A stretch of DNA of 64,000 nt from Ancylobacter rudongensis (GCF_900100155.1 NZ_FMTP01000008.1:1-64000); one strand, 5' to 3'. Shown: positions 51,848 through 60,505, counted from the first letter of the stretch. The notes: a model not told the origin generated them from the letters alone. Program-made: numbers and translations.

Positions 51848-53335
51848 CTAGGCCAGCTTCATCACCACGGATTTGGTCTCCAGATAGGCGTCGAGGTGCT
51901 CGGTGCCGGATTCGCGGCCATAGCCGCTCGCCTTGTAGCCGCCGAAGGGCACCACCGGGTCGAGCCCCCCATAAGTGTTGACCCAGACCGTGCCGGCGCG
52001 GATCGCCTTCGCCATGCGGTGGGCGGTGGAGAGGTTGGTCGTCCACACCCCGCCACCGAGGCCGAAGGGCGTGTCATTGGCGATGGCGGCCGCCTCTTCC
52101 GGCGTGTCGAAGGGGATGGCGGCGGCGACCGGGCCGAAGATTTCCTCCTGGGCGATCCGCATGGCGTTGCTGACGCCGGACAGCACGGTCGGCTCGAAGA
52201 AATAGCCGTTCTTCAGCGCGCCCTCGGTGAGGCGCCGGCCGCCCGCCGCTGCGGTGACGCCCTCACTGATGCCGATCTCCATATAGGAGGTGATGCGCTC
52301 CAGCTGCCGGGCATTGACGATCGGGCCTATCTGCGTCGCCGGATCGAGGCCATTGCCGACCTTGAGCGCGCGGGCATAGGCGGAAACGCGGGCGACGAAT
52401 TCCTCATAGATCGGGCGCTCGACCAGCAGCCTTGTGCCGGCGACGCAGATCTGCCCGCTATTGGCGAACACGCCCATGGCGGCCCCGGCGACGGCGGCCT
52501 CCATGTCGCAATCGGCGAAGATGATGTCGGGCGACTTGCCGCCCAGTTCAAGCGTCACCCGTTTGAGATTGGTCTTCGAGGCCTCGACGATCTTGCGGCC
52601 GGTGAGGTCCGAGCCAGTGAAGGCGACCTTGTCGACATCGCTGTGCCGGGCGAGCGCGTCGCCGGCGGTCGGACCGAAGCCGGGCACGATGTTGACGACG
52701 CCGGCCGGCACGCCGGCTTCCAGCAGCAATTGCCCGAGCCGCAGCGCAGTGAGCGGGGAGTCCTCGGCAGGCTTGAGCACCATGGTGCAGCCGGTGGCGA
52801 GCACAGGGCCCATCTTCCAGAGGGTCGAGGTCAGCGGCGCGTTCCACGGCGTGATGGCGCCGACCACGCCGACCGGCTCCTTCAGCGTGTAGGTGAACAC
52901 CTCGCCGGGCAGGGAATTGGGCAGGGTGCCGCCCGCAATGACGGTGCACATGCCGGCATAGAACCGCGGCAGGCCGATCGCGCGCTGGCGGCGGGCCTGC
53001 ATGGCGGAGATCGGCGCGCCCATATCAAGCACGTCGATCAGCGCCAGCGTGTCGAAGTGCTTCTCCACCAGATCAGCGAAGCGCAGCAGGCACTGCTGGC
53101 GCTGGAACGGGGTGAAACGGCTCCACGGCCCGGTGAAGGCGCGGCGCGCGGCGGCCACGGCCAGGTCGATATCGACGACGTCGCCCTCGGCGACCTCTGC
53201 CAGCACCTCGCCGGTGGCGGGGTTGAAGGTCTTGAAGGTCTTGCCCGAGAGCGCCGGGACGAACTGGCCGTCGATCAGCAGCCCCTTCGGCAGGGGAGCG
53301 ATGATGTCGGCAATGGGGTTCACGGTGAGGGTCAT
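51848..53335 (-). CDS. NAD(P)-dependent aldehyde dehydrogenase
   Basis: 495-residue member of the ALDH superfamily, oxidising an aldehyde to a carboxylic acid. The catalytic Cys is in ANSGQICVAGTRL and the general base Glu in VTLELGGKSPDI. The NAD-binding FTGSDLTGRKI and the C-terminal EEIFGPVAAAIPFDTPEEAA and PFGGYKASGYGRESG are intact. The start at 53335 (MTLTVNPIADIIAP) lies 41 bases after a perfect sigma-54 promoter. It is convergent with the MFS gene (13 bases between stops). In the pathway it would remove the aldehyde made by the monooxygenase or amine oxidase steps; the substrate is not known. Confidence 0.93.
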   Translation of the reverse strand: MTLTVNPIADIIAPLPKGLLIDGQFVPALSGKTFKTFNPATGEVLAEVAEGDVVDIDLAVAAARRAFTGPWSRFTPFQRQQCLLRFADLVEKHFDTLALIDVLDMGAPISAMQARRQRAIGLPRFYAGMCTVIAGGTLPNSLPGEVFTYTLKEPVGVVGAITPWNAPLTSTLWKMGPVLATGCTMVLKPAEDSPLTALRLGQLLLEAGVPAGVVNIVPGFGPTAGDALARHSDVDKVAFTGSDLTGRKIVEASKTNLKRVTLELGGKSPDIIFADCDMEAAVAGAAMGVFANSGQICVAGTRLLVERPIYEEFVARVSAYARALKVGNGLDPATQIGPIVNARQLERITSYMEIGISEGVTAAAGGRRLTEGALKNGYFFEPTVLSGVSNAMRIAQEEIFGPVAAAIPFDTPEEAAAIANDTPFGLGGGVWTTNLSTAHRMAKAIRAGTVWVNTYGGLDPVVPFGGYKASGYGRESGTEHLDAYLETKSVVMKLA

Positions 53336-53375
53336 GTCAGGGCTTTCGGCAACGATCAGGGATGCGGGCGATGCC

Positions 53376-53390
53376 GCAAGGCCCGTGCCA
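53376..53390 (-). promoter_or_regulatory. Sigma-54 promoter of the aldehyde dehydrogenase gene
   Basis: TGGCACGGGCCTTGC on the minus strand, a perfect -24/-12 element identical to that at 48136-48150. Confidence 0.88.
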
Positions 53391-53512
53391 GCGGTGGTCG
53401 GCGGCGCGGGCGGGGGCCGCGCGGGCGGGTGCCGGCGGGGAAGGCATTGGCGTCACTGGGTTTTGGTAGCGCTGGAAGGCAGTTCACGCGGCCGGCATGG
53501 CGCGGCGCACCC

Positions 53513-53537
53513 GTCTCAGAACAGCGACATCTGTCGC
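53513..53537. promoter_or_regulatory. Activator sites between aldehyde dehydrogenase and flavin reductase genes
   Basis: GTCTCA (53513-53518) is followed by the palindrome GCGACA-TC-TGTCGC (53524-53537). They lie between two divergent sigma-54 promoters, about 125 and 75 bases from the -24 boxes. The palindrome has the same half-sites as that at 43383-43397. Confidence 0.6.
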
Positions 53538-53612
53538 AGCACGGCGCCTGACGGGCGGGCGGCGGACGGGGATTTTGCCGGCAAAGTCAGGACAAACGGG
53601 CAGCCGCGCGGC

Positions 53613-53627
53613 TGGCACGCGGCTTGC
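53613..53627 (+). promoter_or_regulatory. Sigma-54 promoter of the flavin reductase gene
   Basis: TGGCACGCGGCTTGC is a perfect -24/-12 element (GG-N10-GC), 49 bases before the flavin reductase ATG. Confidence 0.88.
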
Positions 53628-53675
53628 GGTTGCCTCCACGATGCGGCCAAGGCGCGCCGCGAGGTGGAGTTCGCC

Positions 53676-54176
53676 ATGATCGACCCGACAGATTTCAAAC
53701 AGGGCATGCGGCGCCTCGCCGCCGGCGTGTCCGTTATCACCACCATGGAGAACGGGCAGCCGCACGGCTTTGTCGCGACCTCCGTCACCTCGGTGGCGGT
53801 CGATCCGACGCCAACGCTGCTGGTCTGCGTCAATCGCAACGTGTCCTGCCACGACGTGATCGGCGCTTCGCGCAGTTTCTGCGTCAACCTGCTGGCCGAG
53901 CCGGATCTGGAGCTCGCCAAGGTGTTCGCCTCCTCGGCGCACCGGCATCTGCGGTTCAGCACCCATGAATGGCGGGCGCTTGCCACTGGGGCACCGGCGC
54001 TGATGGGCGCGCTGGCGAGCTTCGACTGCGAACTGGCGGAAACGGTGAGCGTCCACAGCCACAGCATCTTTCTCGGCCGGGTGGTCGCGCTCCATCTGCC
54101 GGAGGGGCCGCTGCACCCGCTGATCTATGCCGGCGGGCAGTTCGACACGTTGGGCTCGCGTGCCCGGACGCTGTAG
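53676..54176 (+). CDS. Flavin reductase (FMN-binding split-barrel, HpaC/RutF-like)
   Basis: 166-residue NAD(P)H:flavin oxidoreductase that supplies reduced FMN to a monooxygenase. MRRLAAGVSVITTMENGQPHGFVATSVTSVAVDPTPTLLVCVN carries the usual FMN contact residues (GVSVITT, GFVATSVTSV). SFCVNLLAEPD and AETVSVHSHSIFLGRVVALH follow, with the usual catalytic-region HSIFLGRV. The start ATG follows GAGGTGGAG. It has its own sigma-54 promoter with the same activator motifs as the LLM monooxygenase operon 5.5 kb away, making it the natural partner of that enzyme. Confidence 0.92.
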   Translation: MIDPTDFKQGMRRLAAGVSVITTMENGQPHGFVATSVTSVAVDPTPTLLVCVNRNVSCHDVIGASRSFCVNLLAEPDLELAKVFASSAHRHLRFSTHEWRALATGAPALMGALASFDCELAETVSVHSHSIFLGRVVALHLPEGPLHPLIYAGGQFDTLGSRARTL

Positions 54177-54347
54177 CGCGGGCACGACGGGCTGGCGCGC
54201 CCGGACGCTTTAGGCGCTGCGGCGTCCACAGGCTGTGCCGGGCGCAAGATGGCGCATGGCGAAGGGCGGCAACGTTGCATACAATGCGCTGTCCGCCGCC
54301 CTTTTTCTCGCCACCCTTTCCCCAGCCGTTTGCCAAGGGTCTTGCCG

Positions 54348-56174
54348 ATGCCGCGCGATCTCACCTTCACCCTTGACGCGCTGCGGGCTGCCTATGCTGG
54401 GGGGCTGCGGCCGGAAGCGGTGGTGGAGGAGGCGTTCGCCCGGCTCGACGCGCTCAATGATCCCGGCATCTTCCTGCATCAGGCGCGCGCCGGGGCGCTG
54501 GCCGAGGCGCGCGCGCTCGGCAGCCCGGACGGGCGCCCGCTCTGGGGCATTCCCTATGCGGTGAAGGACAATATCGACGTCGCCGGCATGCCGACCACGG
54601 CGGCCTGCCCCGGCTTCGTCCATCTCGCCGGGGCGGATGCCTTCGTGGTGGCGCGGCTGCGGGCTCTGGGCGCGATCTGCCTCGGCAAGACCAATCTCGA
54701 CCAGTTCGCCACCGGGCTGGTGGGGGTGCGCACGCCCTATCCGGTGCCGCGCAACGCGATCGACCCGGCGCTGGTGCCGGGCGGCTCCTCCTCCGGCTCG
54801 GCGGTGGCGGTGGCGCGCGGGCTGGTGGCGTTCAGCCTCGGCACCGATACGGCCGGCTCGGGCCGGGTGCCGGCGGCGTTCAACGACATTGTCGGGCTGA
54901 AGCCGAGCCTCGGGGCGCTGTCCTCGGCCGGCATGGTGCCGGCCTGCCGCACGCTCGACACCGTCTCGCTCTTCGCCCAGAGCGTCGCCGAGGCGTGGGA
55001 GCTGTTCGCGCTCACCGCCGGCTTCGATGCCGCCGATCCCTGGTCGCGCCGGATGCCTGCTCCGCCCACTCCGCGCCTCGCGCCGCTGCCGCTGCCGGCG
55101 GCGACAGTGGCGGTGCCGGACGAGGCCAGCCTGCGCACCTTCGGCGACACCGCGCAGGCGAGCCATTTCCGCGCCACGGTGGAACGGCTGCACGCAAGCG
55201 GGGCGCGCATTCGCGAGATCGACCTCGCCCCCTTCTACGCCGTGGCCGAGCTGCTCTATGCCGGCCCCTGGGTCGCCGAGCGGGTGGCGGCGGTGGGCGC
55301 GCGGCTGACCGAGGCGCCGGAGACGCTGCACGCCACGACGCGGGCGATCCTCGCGCCGGGGCTGAAATTCTCCGCCGTCGACGCCTTCAAGGGGCTCTAC
55401 CGGCTGGAGGAGCTGCGGCGCAGCTGCGCGCAGGCGCTGCAGGGGGCGAATCTCCTCTGCGTGCCGACCATCCCCTGCTTCGTCACGCTGGAGGAGGTGG
55501 CGGCCGACCCGTTCGGGCCGAACAGCCGGCTCGGTACCTACACCAATTTCGTCAACCTGCTGGATATGTGCGGCATCGCCGTGCCGACCGGGCCGCGCCC
55601 GGACGGGCGCCCCGGCAGCCTCACCGTGCTGGCTCGCAGGGGCGAGGACGCGCGTGCCGCCGCGCTGGCGCTGTGGGTCGAGCGCGGAGGGGCCGCCGCG
55701 TCCGCCGCCGTCGGGCCGACGGAAAGCGAGATCGCCGAAGACGAGATCGCGGAAAGCGAAATCGCGGCTGTGGAGATCGCGGAAGACGAGATCGCCCTTG
55801 CGGTCTGCGGCGCCCACATGTCCGGCCTGCCGCTCAATGGCGAGCTGACCTCGCGCGGCGGGCGCTTTCTGCGCGCCGGCCATACCGGCCCGAACTATCG
55901 GCTGCACGCCCTCGACGGCGGACCGCCGGCCCGGCCGGGGCTGGTGCGCGTCTCCGAGGGGCGCGGCGGGCCGATCGCGGTGGAGATCTGGGCGCTGCCG
56001 CGCACGGCTTTCGGCGATTTCCTCGCCGGCATCCCCTCCCCGCTCACCATCGGCACGGTGGAGTTGGAGAACGGCAGCACGGTGAAAGGCTTCCTGTGCG
56101 AGCCGCACGGCCTGCGCGGCGGGCGCGACATCACCGCGCTGGGCGGCTGGCGGGCGGCGCTGGCCGAGGGTTAG
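54348..56174 (+). CDS. atzF: Allophanate hydrolase AtzF
   Basis: Splits allophanate (from urea carboxylase or cyanurate degradation) to carbon dioxide and ammonia. 608 residues, normal for AtzF. The amidase domain has the Ser-Ser-Lys triad: Lys in YAVKDNIDV, GGSSSGSAVAVARG and TDTAGSGRVPAAF. The C-terminal AtzF domain (about residues 485-600) has AHMSGLPLNGELTSRGG and FLRAGHTGPNYRL. Between the domains lies a repeat-derived linker of five pentapeptides. No urea carboxylase, biuret or cyanurate gene is in the window. The start at 54348 gives MPRDLTFTLDALRAAY. No sigma-54 promoter was found. Confidence 0.93.
   Translation: MPRDLTFTLDALRAAYAGGLRPEAVVEEAFARLDALNDPGIFLHQARAGALAEARALGSPDGRPLWGIPYAVKDNIDVAGMPTTAACPGFVHLAGADAFVVARLRALGAICLGKTNLDQFATGLVGVRTPYPVPRNAIDPALVPGGSSSGSAVAVARGLVAFSLGTDTAGSGRVPAAFNDIVGLKPSLGALSSAGMVPACRTLDTVSLFAQSVAEAWELFALTAGFDAADPWSRRMPAPPTPRLAPLPLPAATVAVPDEASLRTFGDTAQASHFRATVERLHASGARIREIDLAPFYAVAELLYAGPWVAERVAAVGARLTEAPETLHATTRAILAPGLKFSAVDAFKGLYRLEELRRSCAQALQGANLLCVPTIPCFVTLEEVAADPFGPNSRLGTYTNFVNLLDMCGIAVPTGPRPDGRPGSLTVLARRGEDARAAALALWVERGGAAASAAVGPTESEIAEDEIAESEIAAVEIAEDEIALAVCGAHMSGLPLNGELTSRGGRFLRAGHTGPNYRLHALDGGPPARPGLVRVSEGRGGPIAVEIWALPRTAFGDFLAGIPSPLTIGTVELENGSTVKGFLCEPHGLRGGRDITALGGWRAALAEG
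55722..55796 (+). repeat. Five 15-bp tandem repeats inside atzF
   Basis: Five in-frame units, consensus GAAGACGAGATCGCG, encode ESEIA, EDEIA, ESEIA, AVEIA and EDEIA (residues 459-483). They form an acidic helical linker between the amidase and C-terminal domains. Small differences between units show the expansion is not brand new. Confidence 0.85.
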
Positions 56175-56193
56175 GCGCCGCTAGCCCTTGGCG

Positions 56194-57636
56194 CTAGCCC
56201 TTTGCGCCCTGCCCGCGCGCATAGACATCCTCGTAGCGGATGATGTCGTCCTCGCCGAGATAGGTGCCGGTCTGCACCTCGATCAGCACCATTGGCACCT
56301 TGCCGGGGTTCTCCATCCGGTGAACGGCGCCGAGCGGGATATAGACCGACTGGTTCTCGGTCAGCAGCCGCGGCTCGCCATCAATGGTGACGCGCGCCGT
56401 GCCCGAGACCACGATCCAGTGCTCGGAGCGGTGGTAATGGCTCTGCAGCGACAGCGCCGCGCCGGGGTGGACGACGATGCGCTTGACCTGGAAGCGCTCG
56501 CCCAGCGCCAGCGTCTCGAACCAGCCCCAGGGCCGGTGGTCCCTCGGGAAATGCTCGGCCTGCCGGGCGCCGCGCGCCTTCAGCGCGGTCACGGCCTGCT
56601 TCACCTCCTGCGAGCGCGAGCGATCGGCCACCAGCACCGCGTCCGGCATGGCGACGACCAGCATGTTGGTGAGGCCGATGCCGACCAGCTCCAGCCCCTC
56701 CGCCTCCGAGCGCAGCAGCGAATCGGCGCAGTCGATGGCGGTGACGGGGCCATGGGCGACGACATTGGCGCCGTCCGCCACGCCCTCGCGCATCACCGAG
56801 GCCCAGTCGCCCAGATCCGACCAGTCGCCGGCGAAGGGCACCACGTCGAGATTGTCCGAGCGCTCCATGATGGCGTAGTCGATGGAGATATCCTGCGCCC
56901 GCTGCCACGGCTCCGGGGCGAGACGCAGGAAATCGAGGTCGCTGGCCGCCTCCTCCACCGCCTGCCGCACCGGGGCGAGCATATCGGGCGCATGCGCCGC
57001 GAAGGCCTTCAGCGCGGTCTCGACCGAGAACAGGAAGATGCCGGCGTTCCAGAGATAATGCCCGTCCGCCAGCATGGCACTCGCGCGCTCGGCGTCCGGC
57101 TTCTCGACGAAGCGGCGCAGCGGCACCGGGGCAAGGGCCTCGCCCTCCGGCGCATGGGAAAGCTCCAGCCAGCCATAGCCGGTTTCCGGCCGGGTCGGGC
57201 GGATGCCGAAGGTGACGATGCGCCCGGCCTGCGCGGCGGGCAGGCCGGCGCGCACCGCGGCGGAAAACGCCGCGCTGTCGGGCACCACCTGGTCGGAGGG
57301 CATCACGAGGAGCAGCGCGTCGGGATCGCGCGCCGCCAGATAATGCACGGCGGCGAGAATGGCGGGAGCGGTGTTGCGGGCGCTGGGCTCGATCAGCACC
57401 GCGCCGGGCGCAATGCCGGCCTCGCCGAGCTGCTCGGTGACGATGAAGCGGAAATCGGCATTGGTGACGATGAGCGGCGGGCACACATCCGGGCCGGACA
57501 GGCGCCGGGCCGCCGCCTGGAACAGCGTCTCGCCCTCGCCCAGCTTGACGAACTGCTTGGGAAAGCTCTTGCGGGAGAGCGGCCACAGGCGCGTGCCCGA
57601 GCCGCCGCAGAGAAGAACGGGATAGAGATGTGCCAT
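56194..57636 (-). CDS. manC: Mannose-1-phosphate guanylyltransferase / mannose-6-phosphate isomerase
   Basis: Bifunctional type II enzyme that makes GDP-mannose for polysaccharide synthesis; 480 residues. The pyrophosphorylase signature YPVLLCGGSGTRLWPLSR starts the protein and FVEKPDAERA is the sugar-phosphate binding motif. The C-terminal cupin isomerase domain has PWGWFETLALGERFQVKR, SLQSHYHRSEHWIVVSGTA and EDDIIRYEDVYAR, with the zinc-ligand residues QSHYHRSEHW. The start at 57636 gives MAHLYPVLLC. It is divergent from the phosphomannomutase gene with 202 bases between them, so GDP-mannose supply is a joint unit. Confidence 0.95.
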   Translation of the reverse strand: MAHLYPVLLCGGSGTRLWPLSRKSFPKQFVKLGEGETLFQAAARRLSGPDVCPPLIVTNADFRFIVTEQLGEAGIAPGAVLIEPSARNTAPAILAAVHYLAARDPDALLLVMPSDQVVPDSAAFSAAVRAGLPAAQAGRIVTFGIRPTRPETGYGWLELSHAPEGEALAPVPLRRFVEKPDAERASAMLADGHYLWNAGIFLFSVETALKAFAAHAPDMLAPVRQAVEEAASDLDFLRLAPEPWQRAQDISIDYAIMERSDNLDVVPFAGDWSDLGDWASVMREGVADGANVVAHGPVTAIDCADSLLRSEAEGLELVGIGLTNMLVVAMPDAVLVADRSRSQEVKQAVTALKARGARQAEHFPRDHRPWGWFETLALGERFQVKRIVVHPGAALSLQSHYHRSEHWIVVSGTARVTIDGEPRLLTENQSVYIPLGAVHRMENPGKVPMVLIEVQTGTYLGEDDIIRYEDVYARGQGAKG

Positions 57637-57720
57637 GAAGCCTTGAAGGTCGCGGTGAGCCGTTCGGGGTCGCGGTGAGCCGTGCCCGCGCGGGAAGTGT
57701 GGGCGGCGCGCGGGCGAAAG

Positions 57721-57763
57721 GCAAGACAGATCAAAAAGCAAGACAGATCAATCGTCTTGATCT
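57721..57763. repeat. Direct and inverted repeats between manC and the phosphomannomutase gene
   Basis: GCAAGACAGATCAA occurs exactly twice (57721-57734 and 57738-57751). AGATCAA (57745-57751) is mirrored by TTGATCT (57757-57763). They lie in the only intergenic space of the divergent pair and could form a shared operator. Confidence 0.5.
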
Positions 57764-57838
57764 CGCGCCGCGAAATCCGTATCGCCGAGGGCGGCGCGCC
57801 GGGGTCCCGCCTGCGCCGACGCACGGAAAGGCCCGGCC

Positions 57839-59200
57839 ATGCTCACCTGCTTCAAGGCCTATGACATTCGCGGACGGCTCGGCGCGGAGCTGAACGAGGC
57901 GATCGCCCGCCGCATCGGCCGGGCCTTCGTCGAAGGGCTGGGGGCGAAAAGGGTGGTGATCGGCCGCGACTGCCGCGCCTCCTCGGAAGCGCTGGCGGCG
58001 GCCTGCATCGAGGGGCTGGTGGCCGGCGGGGTCGAGGTGCTCGATCTCGGCCTGTGCGGCACCGAGGAAATGTACGCCGCCGTGACCGACCTCAACGCCG
58101 ATGGCGGCATCGAGGTGACGGCCTCGCACAACCCGATGGACTATAACGGCATGAAGCTGGTGCGCGCCGGCTCCGCCCCGCTCGACACCGCGACCGGGCT
58201 GGCGGCGATCCAGGCGCTGGCGGAAGGCCCCGACCTGCCTGATGTGCCCGGCGGCCACGTCCGGCCGGCGGAAGGCGCCCGCGCCGCCTATGTCCAGCGT
58301 GTGCTTTCCTTCGTCGACACCGGCGCGCTGCGCCCGCTGACCCTGCTCGTCAATGCCGGCAATGGCGCGGCAGGGCCGACCTTCGATGCGCTGTCGCAAG
58401 CGCTTGCGGCGCGCGGGGCGCCGCTCAGCTTCGTGCGGCTGCACCATGAACCGGACGGGCGCTTTCCCCACGGCATCCCCAACCCGCTCCTGCCGGAGAA
58501 CCAGCCGGTGACATCCGAGGCGGTGGTGGCGGCCGGCGCCGATATGGGCGTCGCCTGGGACGGCGATTTCGACCGCTGCTTCCTGTTCGACGAGACCGGG
58601 CGGTTCATTCCCGGCGAGTACATTGTCGGCCTGCTGGCGCAGGTGTTTCTCGCCAAGGAGACCGGCGCCACCATCGTCCACGACCCGCGCGTGATCTGGA
58701 ACACGCAGGACCAGGTGGCCCGCGCCGGCGGGCGGGCGGTGCAGGCGCGCACCGGCCACGCCTTCCTCAAGCAGGCGCTGCGCGACACCGGTGCGGTCTA
58801 TGGCGGGGAAATGTCGGCGCACCACTATTTCCGCGACTTCATGTGCTGCGATTCCGGCATGATCCCCTGGCTCCTGGTGGCCGAACTGATGGGGCGCAGC
58901 GGGCAGACGCTCAGCGCGCTGGTGTCGGCCCGCATGGCGGCCTTCCCCTCCTCCGGCGAGATCAATTTCCGGCTGAAGGACCCCGCCGCCGCGGTGGCGC
59001 GGGTGGAGGCGGCGTTTGCCGGGCTGAACCCGGCACGCGACGAGACCGACGGGCTGTCGCTCGACTTCGGCGACTGGCGGCTCAATCTGCGCCGCTCCAA
59101 CACCGAGCCGCTGCTGCGGCTGAATGTCGAGGCCAGGGGCGCGCCGGAAACGGTGGCGCGGCGGGTCGAGGAGATCACCGCCCTGATCGAAGGCGGCTGA
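57839..59200 (+). CDS. manB: Phosphomannomutase/phosphoglucomutase
   Basis: 453-residue alpha-D-phosphohexomutase. It starts MLTCFKAYDIRGRLG, as usual for the ManB/CpsG/AlgC group. The phosphoserine loop is VTASHNPMDYNGMKLV, the magnesium loop WDGDFDRCFLFDETG, the sugar-binding loop GGEMSAHHYFRDF, and the C-terminal phosphate-binding loop RRSNTEPLLRLNVEA. All four are intact. It interconverts mannose 6- and 1-phosphate (perhaps also glucose) for ManC encoded next door. Confidence 0.94.
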   Translation: MLTCFKAYDIRGRLGAELNEAIARRIGRAFVEGLGAKRVVIGRDCRASSEALAAACIEGLVAGGVEVLDLGLCGTEEMYAAVTDLNADGGIEVTASHNPMDYNGMKLVRAGSAPLDTATGLAAIQALAEGPDLPDVPGGHVRPAEGARAAYVQRVLSFVDTGALRPLTLLVNAGNGAAGPTFDALSQALAARGAPLSFVRLHHEPDGRFPHGIPNPLLPENQPVTSEAVVAAGADMGVAWDGDFDRCFLFDETGRFIPGEYIVGLLAQVFLAKETGATIVHDPRVIWNTQDQVARAGGRAVQARTGHAFLKQALRDTGAVYGGEMSAHHYFRDFMCCDSGMIPWLLVAELMGRSGQTLSALVSARMAAFPSSGEINFRLKDPAAAVARVEAAFAGLNPARDETDGLSLDFGDWRLNLRRSNTEPLLRLNVEARGAPETVARRVEEITALIEGG

Positions 59201-59203
59201 CGC

Positions 59204-60118
59204 TCAACCCGGCGGCAACGCCGCCACCACATGGTCCGGCCAGGGGTTGCGCCCCTCGCGCAGGAAGGTGAGCGTGTCGCGCCAGAAGCCGTCCGCATGG
59301 CTGTCGTGGAACAGGCTGAAATGGCCGATCGCCGCGCGGCCATAATCGGCGGGGGCGAGGCGGACCAGCGTGCGCCGGGCGCCGGTGTAATAGGCCAGCG
59401 TGCGGGTGAGCGCCGGCACCGTGCCGAGCGGATCGTCGCTCATCGCCACGGCGAGGATTTCGGCCCGCACGGCCGCCATGCGCGCACGCGCCGCCGCGCG
59501 CTCGGCCCGGGGATGGCTGGCTTCGAAGCGGGGGCCGCGAAAGCTCCATTCATGGGCGACGCCGGCGGGCAGATCCTCCAGCCAGCCGAGCCGCTTGCCG
59601 GGGAAATAGCCGAAAAGCGCGGTGAGAGCCGGCATGGCGACATGCCATTTCAGAAACAGGCCGGCGCGCTGGCGCGGGGCATAGTCGCGCCACCACGCAT
59701 ATTGCGCGCCCATGGTCAGCATGCGGGTGATGGCGGCGCCGCTCGGCGCGAGGCCCGGCAGGAAGCCGCCGATGGAATGGCCGACGACCATGAGCGGCGC
59801 GGCGGACTGCGCCGCCAGGAAGCCCAGCGCCGCGTCGACATCGCGCTCGCCCCAGTCGCGCCAGCGATAAGGTGAGCCGCGCAGGCGGGCGGGGCGGGAC
59901 AGGCCGATGCCGCGATAGTCGAAGGTCAGCACATCGAAGCCATGGCCGGCGAGGAAGCGGGCGTAGCGGTGGTAATAGCGCGCGGCCACGCCGGTGGCGG
60001 GGTTGATGACCACCGCGCCGTGGATCTGGCCCGCCGTCGTCGCCGGCCAGACATGGCCGCCAAGTTCAACGCCATCCCGGCAGGCGATGCTCACCGCGCG
60101 CGGCGTGCCAAAGCCCAT
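59204..60118 (-). CDS. Alpha/beta fold hydrolase
   Basis: 304-residue alpha/beta hydrolase of the YheT/serine-aminopeptidase-like group. GAVVINPATGVAARYYHRYA and FDVLTFDYRGIGLSRP are typical early strands, and GHSIGGF is the nucleophile elbow. The catalytic His should be the one in HDSHADGFWRDTL or GHFSLFHDS near the C-terminus. No signal peptide was found with the ATG at 60118, which removes 42 unlikely residues of the longer frame. It is convergent with manB (3 bases between stops). Function unknown. Confidence 0.85.
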   Translation of the reverse strand: MGFGTPRAVSIACRDGVELGGHVWPATTAGQIHGAVVINPATGVAARYYHRYARFLAGHGFDVLTFDYRGIGLSRPARLRGSPYRWRDWGERDVDAALGFLAAQSAAPLMVVGHSIGGFLPGLAPSGAAITRMLTMGAQYAWWRDYAPRQRAGLFLKWHVAMPALTALFGYFPGKRLGWLEDLPAGVAHEWSFRGPRFEASHPRAERAAARARMAAVRAEILAVAMSDDPLGTVPALTRTLAYYTGARRTLVRLAPADYGRAAIGHFSLFHDSHADGFWRDTLTFLREGRNPWPDHVVAALPPG

Positions 60119-60251
60119 GCTCCTGCCTCCCGTCACCCCCCGACATCGGACCGACGGTCGAAAGCCGCCCCCGCATTTTTGGTAAGTATAGCTGCCCTGA
60201 GGCTGCGGAAGGCAACAGCGATGAAGGGCGCCGGCAGCCCTCAAAATGCGT

Positions 60252-60277
60252 TCGGCCCGGTCAGGGGACCGGGCCGA
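60252..60277 (-). terminator. Hairpin terminator after the small secreted protein gene
   Basis: A perfect 11-bp stem (TCGGCCCGGTC / GACCGGGCCGA) with loop AGGG lies 25 bases past the stop. On the minus strand the following AACGCATTTTG is a weak U-tract. Confidence 0.65.
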
Positions 60278-60301
60278 CAGGCTTGAAGGGCGGTGCCGTG
60301 C

Positions 60302-60505
60302 TCAGCCGGCGGAGCGCATATTGGCTTCCACCTGCTCGCGGATCGCGGCGGCGCCGTTCCGGGCGGCGAAGCTCTCGGTCATGTTGCGGCCCTCGACGAC
60401 GGTCTGGGCGGAGGCGGGCGCCGGGCGGGTGGCAGCCGCTTCGGCCGAGACCGCGCCGAGCACGAGCGAGGTGGACAGGACGGCCAGGGTGAGGATCTTG
60501 TTCAT
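60302..60505 (-). CDS. Small secreted protein of unknown function
   Basis: 67 residues with a clear signal peptide (MNKILTLAVLSTSLVLGAVSAEA). The mature part of about 44 residues (ATRPAPASAQTVVEGRNMTE and NGAAAIREQVEANMRSAG) has no recognised domain or cysteine. AGGAGA lies before the ATG and a strong hairpin follows the gene, so it is a proper transcription unit. Similar short exported proteins are common in Rhizobiales. Confidence 0.7.
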   Translation of the reverse strand: MNKILTLAVLSTSLVLGAVSAEAAATRPAPASAQTVVEGRNMTESFAARNGAAAIREQVEANMRSAG

